Shown here: positions 1-5,060 of the stretch, piece after piece | Numbering within the stretch: the first letter of the stretch is position 1 | How the letters are laid out: every line of letters starts with the position of its first letter | Origin: Planctomycetota bacterium | GTDB taxonomy: Bacteria > Planctomycetota > Phycisphaerae > Sedimentisphaerales > Anaerobacaceae | Direction of reading: 5' to 3' | Assembly: GCA_020344865.1 (NCBI GenBank) | Contig: CP070830.1 | Location: 2,348,984-2,355,179 of the forward strand | DNA: 6,196 nucleotides | Made by a program: the position numbers and the translations under genes | The notes under the pieces: model-generated | What the model was told of the DNA's origin: nothing | Seen by the model: the letters and a program-made list of their open reading frames with translations, nothing else | The model's database searches: none

Positions 1-858
1 ATAGGGCAGTTACCGGCCGACCAGAGACGCACCGCAGGGCAACTGGCGAACGAAACAAAGAAGCAGGTCGCCGAAGCATTCGAGAAGCTGAAAAAAAGCT
101 TGCTGGAGGCCCGGCAAGAAAAGGCAAAGGAGTTTATCGACATCACTCTGCCCGGTCAGCCCGTTAACATGGGGAAGATGCACGTCATTACGCAGACCAC
201 GAACGAATTGCTGGAAATATTTGGCCGAATGGGCTTCGCCGTAGCCTACGGCCCTGAAGTCGAAGACGAGTGGCACAATTATTTCGCGCTGAACATCGGC
301 CCCGAGCATCCCGCAAGAGATCCCTTCGATGCCTTTTACATCGATGGAAACATCCTTCTGCGGAGCCACACGTCCCCTGTTCAAATCCGTGTCATGGAGC
401 ATACCAAGCCGCCGATTCGGGTTGTTGCACCCGGACGTGTCTATCGCCCGGATACCGTCGACGCAACACACATGTATATGTTCCATCAGCTCGAGGCCCT
501 AGTCGTTGATGAGGGCATTAGTATGGTGGATATGAAGACCACCATCGACCAGTTTATTCGCACTTTCTTCGGGGCGGATATAAAATGGCGGCTCAGACCC
601 AGCTTCTTCCCGTTCACCGAGCCAAGTGCCGAGGTGGACTTACTATGGACGGATAAACACGGCGAACAGGACTGGATGGAAGTTGCCGGCTGCGGTATGG
701 TTGACCCGAATGTTTTCGATGCGGTCGGAATAGACAAAGAAAAGTATACAGGCTGGGCATTCGGATTCGGCATTGAACGGCTCGCAATGATAAAATACGG
801 AATCACTGATATCCGTCTGTTCTTTGAAAACGATTTGCGTTTTTTAAAGCAGTTCTGA
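1..858 (+). CDS. pheS: Phenylalanine--tRNA ligase alpha subunit, 5' truncated
   Basis: This is the catalytic alpha chain of the cytoplasmic alpha2-beta2 phenylalanyl-tRNA synthetase, which charges tRNA-Phe with phenylalanine using ATP. Frame 1 is open from the first base, so the gene starts upstream; a TTG at 100 is internal. The 285 visible residues begin in the N-terminal coiled-coil arm (IGQLPADQRR). About 50 residues are missing compared with the usual 330-345. Class II synthetase signatures follow in order: GPEVEDEWHNYFALN and HPARD near residues 84-106, LLRSHTSPVQ near 119-128, GRVYRPDTVDATH near 144-156, FHQLEALVVD at 161-170, FPFTEPSAEVDL, WMEVAGCGMVDPNVF, GWAFGFGIERL, and the typical C-terminal FFENDLRFLKQF. 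The Ala of the phenylalanine pocket (GWAFG) is kept. The usual Gly of FHQxEG is Ala here (residue 166). pheT does not follow; sugar-nucleotide genes do. The family assignment is secure. Confidence 0.97.
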   Translation: MGQLPADQRRTAGQLANETKKQVAEAFEKLKKSLLEARQEKAKEFIDITLPGQPVNMGKMHVITQTTNELLEIFGRMGFAVAYGPEVEDEWHNYFALNIGPEHPARDPFDAFYIDGNILLRSHTSPVQIRVMEHTKPPIRVVAPGRVYRPDTVDATHMYMFHQLEALVVDEGISMVDMKTTIDQFIRTFFGADIKWRLRPSFFPFTEPSAEVDLLWTDKHGEQDWMEVAGCGMVDPNVFDAVGIDKEKYTGWAFGFGIERLAMIKYGITDIRLFFENDLRFLKQF

Positions 859-896
859 ATGCAATGGCCCGTTGAATTGCTGTAGATTCCGCTGTG

Positions 897-902
897 AAAG
901 GA
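897..902 (+). promoter_or_regulatory. Ribosome binding site favouring the GTG 909 start of rfbA
   Basis: AAAGGA lies six bases upstream of GTG 909. Nothing comparable precedes the other in-frame GTG at 894, and the site itself lies inside the first codons of that longer version. This supports 909 as the main start. It is read directly from sequence and untested. Confidence 0.5.
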
Positions 903-908
903 CTAGTC

Positions 909-1634
909 GTGACTCTAAAAGGTGTTGTGCTCGCAGGCGGGACCGGTTCCCGACTGATGCCTCTGACAAAAGTTACAAACAAGCACCTGCTGCCCATAGG
1001 CCAAAAACCGATGATTTATTACCCCATTGAAAAACTAACCTCCATCGGCATCGAGCAAATACTGATTGTAACCGGCGTCGAACACATGGGGGATGTGGTC
1101 GGTCTGCTCGGCTCCGGCAGAGAATTCGACTGCCATTTTACCTACCGTGTGCAGGATGAGGCGGGCGGAATCGCAGAAGCACTGGGACTCGCTGAAAATT
1201 TCGCACAGGGGCAACCCGTGGCTGTGATTCTCGGAGATAACATCTTTCGGGCAAATCTAAAAGGTTATGCCGACAAATTCATTGCCCAGAAAACAGGCGC
1301 AAGAGTATTGCTGAAGCAGGTCCAAGGTCCCCAGCGGTTCGGTGTAGCTGAAATTTCCGACGGCAAGGTCATTAGCATAGAGGAGAAACCGAAAGAACCC
1401 AAGTCGGATTATATAATAACCGGTATATATTTTTACGATGCTGCAGTATTCGATATCATACGAACCCTCAAGCCATCAGGTCGCGGTGAGCTTGAAATCT
1501 CAGATGTTAACAGCGCCTATATCGAGAAAGACCAACTGGCTTACGACATACTCGATGGCTGGTGGACGGATGCGGGAACATTCGAATCGCTTAACAGAGC
1601 CAATGAATTGGTTGCAAAGAAGCCGCCCCAGTAG
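909..1634 (+). CDS. rfbA: Glucose-1-phosphate thymidylyltransferase, short type (RfbA/RmlA)
   Basis: This cytoplasmic nucleotidyltransferase catalyses the first step of dTDP-L-rhamnose synthesis: glucose-1-phosphate plus dTTP gives dTDP-glucose and pyrophosphate. From GTG 909 the protein has 241 residues. It shows the nucleotide-binding loop LAGGTGSRL (8-16), KVTNKHLLPIG (21-31), a metal-binding Asp in LGDNI (108-112), the sugar-site motifs EEKPKEPKS (158-166) and RGELEISDVN (192-201), and GWWTDAGT (217-224). It ends soon after, so it lacks the C-terminal helical extension of the 290-residue enterobacterial enzyme. The pattern closely matches the roughly 245-residue Bacillus anthracis-type enzyme as I recall it. 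The start could instead be GTG 894, adding MKGLV; an in-frame stop at 873 bounds the choices. No terminator separates it from pheS. Its function is supported by the three rhamnose genes that follow. Confidence 0.93.
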   Translation: MTLKGVVLAGGTGSRLMPLTKVTNKHLLPIGQKPMIYYPIEKLTSIGIEQILIVTGVEHMGDVVGLLGSGREFDCHFTYRVQDEAGGIAEALGLAENFAQGQPVAVILGDNIFRANLKGYADKFIAQKTGARVLLKQVQGPQRFGVAEISDGKVISIEEKPKEPKSDYIITGIYFYDAAVFDIIRTLKPSGRGELEISDVNSAYIEKDQLAYDILDGWWTDAGTFESLNRANELVAKKPPQ

Positions 1635-1687
1635 CACTAAATGGCGATTGAATACTTGATGACTGTTAGACGGAATGCCAATGTAAA

Positions 1688-2248
1688 ATGAAGGTCGAAG
1701 AGACAAAACTCCCGGAAGTGCTTGTATTACAACCGCAGCTATTTAACGACGAGAGAGGCTTTTTCTTAGAGACGTGGAACAGCAGGCGTTACGAGAGCAT
1801 CGGTATTCCCGGCCCTTTTGTTCAGGACAATGTATCATTTTCCAAAAAAGGGGTACTCCGCGGCCTGCATTTTCAATACCCGCAATCACAAGCCAAACTC
1901 ATTCAGGTCTTATCAGGTGAGGTACTGGATGTCGCTGTGGATATTCGCGTAGGCTCTCCCACTTTTGGTAAGGGGGTTACTGCGGTGCTTTCCGGCGCTA
2001 ACCACAGCCAGTTGTACCTTCCGTCGGGTTTCGCTCACGGATACTGTGTTACAAGCGACACCGCACTTTTTGCTTACAAGTGCACCGATTTCTATAATCC
2101 GTCCACTGAATGCGGCATCATCTGGAACGACCCGGACCTGAACATCGACTGGCCGATAAGACAGCCTCTACTGTCCACCAAGGATGCAGGCTACTCAAGA
2201 CTCAAGGACCTGCCGCCTAATAAGTTGCCGCATTACGGGAGACCCTGA
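1688..2248 (+). CDS. rfbC: dTDP-4-dehydrorhamnose 3,5-epimerase (RfbC/RmlC)
   Basis: This cytoplasmic cupin enzyme epimerises C3 and C5 of dTDP-4-keto-6-deoxy-glucose, giving dTDP-4-keto-L-rhamnose. It has 186 residues, the normal full length. Visible signatures are DERGFFLETW (21-30), QDNVSFSKKGVLRGLHFQ (46-63) with the catalytic-base His61, LPSGFAHGY (111-119), Tyr130 of the YKCTDFY motif at the expected acid position, WNDPDLNIDWP (146-156), and LSTKD with Asp166, which probably pairs with the His. ATG 1688 is the only sensible start, because an in-frame TAG lies at 1667 with no start codon between. No Shine-Dalgarno sequence is evident, unlike its neighbours. A 16-codon reading frame (1641-1691) ends across the start codon and could couple translation. 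The stop overlaps the rfbD start by one base (TGATG). Confidence 0.96.
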   Translation: MKVEETKLPEVLVLQPQLFNDERGFFLETWNSRRYESIGIPGPFVQDNVSFSKKGVLRGLHFQYPQSQAKLIQVLSGEVLDVAVDIRVGSPTFGKGVTAVLSGANHSQLYLPSGFAHGYCVTSDTALFAYKCTDFYNPSTECGIIWNDPDLNIDWPIRQPLLSTKDAGYSRLKDLPPNKLPHYGRP

Positions 2249-3096
2249 TGGTAAGTAACGATGCGACCATCACCATCCTGGGCGGCAGGGGTATGCTCGG
2301 CTTCGACCTGGCTTCGGTCTGTGAACTACTGGGAATCAAAACTACCGTTCTTGACTTGCCCGATTTTGATATTACGAGTTTCGATCAATTGCAACGAGCT
2401 GTTGCCGATGCGAAAATAATCGTCAATTGCGCCGCTTATACCAATGTCGATAAGGCCGAACGTGAGCCAGACCTGGCATATCAGGTAAATGCCGAGGCGG
2501 TAGGGCGTTTGGGTGTCCTCGCAAGAGAGGCTGATGTGTGGGTCCTGCATATCAGCACCGACTTTGTTTTTGACGGCAAATCTGACAGGCCTTATGTTGA
2601 GACCGACCCGCCAAATCCGATAAACACATACGGCGCAAGTAAGCTCGCCGGTGAGAAGCTTTTGGTTGAAAGCCGCTGCCACCATTGTATAATGCGGCTT
2701 GAATGGACTTATGGCTCGCATGGCAACAACTTTGTAAGCAAGCTAATCAAGCGTGCAAGAGCGGCCAAAAGCGTGAAGGTTGTCGATGACCAGATAGGTT
2801 CCCCAACAGCGACAGCCGAGGCGGCCAAAGCAATTTGTAGTCTTGTGTCCAAAAAGCCCGAGGGCGTGTTTCATTTTGCAAGCGACGGTTATGTCAGCCG
2901 TTTTGATATGGCAAAATTCGTTTTTGAAAAACTGAGTATGTCTGTCGATTTAGCCAGTTGTAAGACAAGCGATTTCGCATCCCCAGCGACAAGGCCCTTG
3001 AACAGCCGGTTCGATTGCAGCAAAATAAAATCCTTATTAGATGAGCCAGTCAAACCGTGGCAGCAGCCATTGGAGCAGTTCCTGGAGCAACTATGA
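2248..3096 (+). CDS. rfbD: dTDP-4-dehydrorhamnose reductase (RfbD/RmlD)
   Basis: This is the final step of the pathway: NAD(P)H-dependent reduction of the C4 keto group to give dTDP-L-rhamnose. The protein has 282 residues, close to the family norm of 280-300. It is an extended-type short-chain dehydrogenase. It shows a Rossmann GxxGxxG loop (GGRGMLG, glycines 12, 15 and 18), NCAAYTNVDKAE (60-71), STDFVFDG with catalytic Thr104, and YGASK with Tyr128 and Lys132. The family-typical DQIGSPT follows at 181-187. The stretch usually read as RTSW is RLEW here (150-153), followed by TYGSHGNNFV. The ATG overlaps the rfbC stop by one base, with GGGAGA just upstream as ribosome binding site. The gene ends in an ATGA overlap with rfbB. 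With the other three rml genes adjacent, the assignment is strong even though the sugar-nucleotide SDR superfamily is broad. Confidence 0.93.
   Translation: MVSNDATITILGGRGMLGFDLASVCELLGIKTTVLDLPDFDITSFDQLQRAVADAKIIVNCAAYTNVDKAEREPDLAYQVNAEAVGRLGVLAREADVWVLHISTDFVFDGKSDRPYVETDPPNPINTYGASKLAGEKLLVESRCHHCIMRLEWTYGSHGNNFVSKLIKRARAAKSVKVVDDQIGSPTATAEAAKAICSLVSKKPEGVFHFASDGYVSRFDMAKFVFEKLSMSVDLASCKTSDFASPATRPLNSRFDCSKIKSLLDEPVKPWQQPLEQFLEQL
3084..3087 (+). promoter_or_regulatory. Ribosome binding site fixing the ATG 3093 start of rfbB
   Basis: GGAG sits five bases upstream of ATG 3093, inside the last codons of rfbD. The frame is also open upstream to a GTG at 3057, but starting there would put 12 extra residues before the family-typical MRRILVTGGAGFIG N-terminus. 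The site and the ATGA overlap both favour 3093. Confidence 0.7.
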
Positions 3097-4112
3097 GAAG
3101 AATTCTGGTTACAGGCGGTGCAGGATTTATTGGAAGCAATTTTGTAAGAATGGTGCTCGCTGAGCATCCTGATTGCCTCGTCGTCAACTTCGATAAGCTC
3201 ACCTATGCCGGCAACCTCGAAAACCTCACCGAGTTCCTGAATCATCCCAAACACAAGTTCATCAAGGGCGATATTTGCGACGGCGCCCTCGTCGAAAAGA
3301 TTATCGATGAACACAGGATAGACGCTATTATTAATTTTGCCGCCGAAAGTCATGTCGACCGATCAATCACCGGCCCCAAGGTTTTTATAGAAACCAACGT
3401 AACCGGCACACTGACCCTCCTCGAAGCCGCACGAGATAAGAAGGTGGCACGATTTGTTCACATTTCAACCGACGAGGTCTATGGTTCTCTCGCTCTCGAG
3501 GAGGATGCTAAATTCACCGAGCAAACACCGCCAAGTCCGAATTCCCCCTATTCCGCCAGTAAAGCCGCTGCCGACCATTTGGTCAAGGCCTTCGGCCACA
3601 CCTGGGACGTTAAATACAATATCACCAGGTCTTCAAACAATTATGGCCCATATCAGTTCCCGGAGAAATTAATACCGCTGATGATTAACAACGCTCTCAA
3701 TGGCAAGGAGCTGCCAGTGTATGGAGATGGGCTATATGTGCGCGACTGGCTGTACGTTTATGACCACTGCGCCGCCGTATGGAAAGTCTTGACCGAAGCG
3801 CCGCCGGGCGAAGTTTACAATATCGGCGGATGCAATGAGAAAACGAATCTCGAAGTGATTGATGTTATACTCGGCCGCCTCGGCAAGCCAAAATCACTCA
3901 TAAAGCACGTTACCGACAGACCCGGCCACGACAGACGCTATGCTATCGACGCAGACAAGATAATCCAAGACCTGGATTGGAAGCCGTCGGTTGGCTTCGA
4001 GGAAGGTATTAACAAAACTATAGATTGGTATCTGCAAAATGAGAAGTGGCTCTCGAACGTCGCCTCAGGCGATTACCAAAAATATTACGAACAAATGTAT
4101 AAAAATCGCTGA
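3093..4112 (+). CDS. rfbB: dTDP-glucose 4,6-dehydratase (RfbB/RmlB)
   Basis: This cytoplasmic NAD+-dependent SDR enzyme is the second step of the pathway, converting dTDP-glucose to dTDP-4-keto-6-deoxy-glucose. From ATG 3093 it has 339 residues, a complete family length. Signatures in order are TGGAGFIGS with the NAD loop glycines 8, 11 and 14, DKLTYAGNLENL (34-45), FAAESHVDRSI (82-92), and HISTDEVYG with the catalytic Thr126-Asp127-Glu128. Next come YSASK with Tyr153 and Lys157, RSSNNYGPYQFPEKLIP (179-195), YGDGLYVRDWLYV (210-222), YNIGG (242-246) and DRPGHDRRY (275-283). The TDE triad separates 4,6-dehydratases from plain 4-epimerases. Its start overlaps the rfbD stop (ATGA), implying coupled translation. 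It is the last of the four rml genes although it acts second. Confidence 0.97.
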   Translation: MRRILVTGGAGFIGSNFVRMVLAEHPDCLVVNFDKLTYAGNLENLTEFLNHPKHKFIKGDICDGALVEKIIDEHRIDAIINFAAESHVDRSITGPKVFIETNVTGTLTLLEAARDKKVARFVHISTDEVYGSLALEEDAKFTEQTPPSPNSPYSASKAAADHLVKAFGHTWDVKYNITRSSNNYGPYQFPEKLIPLMINNALNGKELPVYGDGLYVRDWLYVYDHCAAVWKVLTEAPPGEVYNIGGCNEKTNLEVIDVILGRLGKPKSLIKHVTDRPGHDRRYAIDADKIIQDLDWKPSVGFEEGINKTIDWYLQNEKWLSNVASGDYQKYYEQMYKNR

Positions 4113-4115
4113 GCA

Positions 4116-4125
4116 GAGGGAAGGG
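4116..4125 (+). promoter_or_regulatory. Purine-rich ribosome binding site supporting the TTG 4134 start
   Basis: GAGGGAAGGG lies in the 21-base gap after rfbB, eight bases before TTG 4134. No ATG or GTG start occurs in that frame before the conserved first beta strand (ATICVVNYK), so this strong site supports the TTG start. Confidence 0.6.
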
Positions 4126-4133
4126 GCGTCAAA

Positions 4134-4955
4134 TTGATATCAGAATTTATCAAAGGCAAGGCTACTATATGTGTGGTAAATTACAAAACCCCCGATTTCA
4201 CGAGACTGGCCCTGCGCAGCATCCGTAAATTCACGCGGTATCCATATGAACTCATCGTCGTTGACAACGATTCACAGGACGAATCCCTTCAGTATCTCAG
4301 AAGTTTAAACTGGATTCGTCTAATTGAGCGGCGACCGGCGGCCGATGAGCCGGCCGGCGGTTTTGCGCATGCAAGGGGCCTTGATGTCGGTCTTGAAAAC
4401 TGCGACACGGAATTTTTTGTCTCGATGCACTCCGACACTTTTGTCCAGAAAAACAACTGGCTCACCGACCTGATTAGCCACTTCGACAATGAGGGGACTA
4501 TAGCCTGCATCGGTTCCGGTAAAATAGAACTGGTGCCGAAGTGGCAGCTTCTGCTAAAGAAGGCGACCGATTTAAGAACCTTCAGGCGCAAATTGCTTCG
4601 CGAGAAAGATGACACTGGCAAATACCAGTACTACAATCGTACAATCTGTTGTATTTATCGAGCAGACATCCTGCACCGCGAGAACCTCTCATTTCTCACG
4701 GACAGGAACAAAGGCCTGACAAGCGGCAAAAAACTCTACTTCGAACTACTCGACCGCGGCTACAGAACCGTTGAGCTTCCACCGTCGGTAATGGGCCGAT
4801 ATGTCATTCACCTCGCTCACGCCACCCAGGTCACTAATCCGCAGGAGTTTAACCTGCGCAAAAGAACTACTAAGAAATGTCATCGACTTGTTGATAAAGT
4901 AATGTCATCAAATGCGATTCAGAGTATACTTACAGATGACTCGCTCGATAAATAA
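4134..4955 (+). CDS. Family 2-like (GT-A fold) glycosyltransferase
   Basis: Probably a cytoplasmic glycosyltransferase that moves a sugar from a nucleotide donor to a growing glycan or lipid carrier. It has 273 residues and a TTG start. The N-terminal half shows the GT2 pattern: ATICVVNYKTPDFTRLALRSI (10-30), then the nucleotide-binding ELIVVDNDSQDESLQYL (39-55), then AGGFAHARGLDVGLENCDTEFFVSMHSD (74-101). HSD (99-101) stands where the metal-binding DxD is expected, so the usual first Asp is His. The C-terminal half has a basic stretch (141-157), a segment around residues 164-180 (YYNRTICCIYRADIL), and IHLAHATQV (225-233), which resembles the HLGG/HLGHxT end motif of rhamnosyltransferase-like GT2 enzymes. 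No membrane segment is visible. Its place 21 bases after rfbB suggests co-transcription and makes rhamnose a plausible donor, but donor and acceptor are not shown by sequence. Confidence 0.85.
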   Translation: MISEFIKGKATICVVNYKTPDFTRLALRSIRKFTRYPYELIVVDNDSQDESLQYLRSLNWIRLIERRPAADEPAGGFAHARGLDVGLENCDTEFFVSMHSDTFVQKNNWLTDLISHFDNEGTIACIGSGKIELVPKWQLLLKKATDLRTFRRKLLREKDDTGKYQYYNRTICCIYRADILHRENLSFLTDRNKGLTSGKKLYFELLDRGYRTVELPPSVMGRYVIHLAHATQVTNPQEFNLRKRTTKKCHRLVDKVMSSNAIQSILTDDSLDK

Positions 4956-4987
4956 GAGCAGCAATAATTAAGTGCAGCGCAAAAAAA

Positions 4988-5004
4988 TGACCGGAATCAG
5001 GTCA
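4988..5004 (+). repeat. Inverted repeat TGACC-N7-GGTCA next to an A7 run
   Basis: Perfect 5-base arms (4988-4992 and 5000-5004) enclose a 7-base loop, directly preceded by seven A residues (4981-4987). Read on the minus strand this is a short hairpin followed by seven T, the layout of a weak intrinsic terminator. On the plus strand no T run follows. It could also be an operator-like palindrome ahead of the hydrolase gene. The stem is short and chance is possible. Confidence 0.35.
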
Positions 5005-5033
5005 AATGTAATTAGTGTGCTGGCAGACTGCGA

Positions 5034-5046
5034 CTTTAGCGTAAAG
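5034..5046 (+). repeat. Small palindrome CTTTA-GCG-TAAAG overlapping the hydrolase ribosome binding region
   Basis: Five-base perfect arms surround a GCG loop. The right arm shares its TAAAG with the AAAGGTGAG sequence (5043-5051) that is the likely ribosome binding site of the ATG at 5061. If the hairpin formed in mRNA it could partly hide that site. The stem is A/T-rich and short, so stability is doubtful. Confidence 0.25.
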
Positions 5047-5060
5047 GTGAGATATGGTAA

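Noticed and set aside
10..486. Minus-strand open frame (158 codons) opposite pheS
   Set aside because: It is antisense to strongly conserved pheS codons, has no family-like motifs and lacks supporting context.
861..880. Possible terminator between pheS and rfbA (GCAAT-N10-ATTGC)
   Set aside because: The arms are only five A/T-rich bases, the loop is ten bases and no T run follows.
3057..3092. Upstream GTG start for rfbB
   Set aside because: It would add 12 residues before the conserved NAD-binding N-terminus. The GGAG site and ATGA overlap favour ATG 3093.
5020..5036. Sigma-54-like promoter resemblance (TGGCAG)
   Set aside because: The GC element expected about ten bases after the GG is missing.
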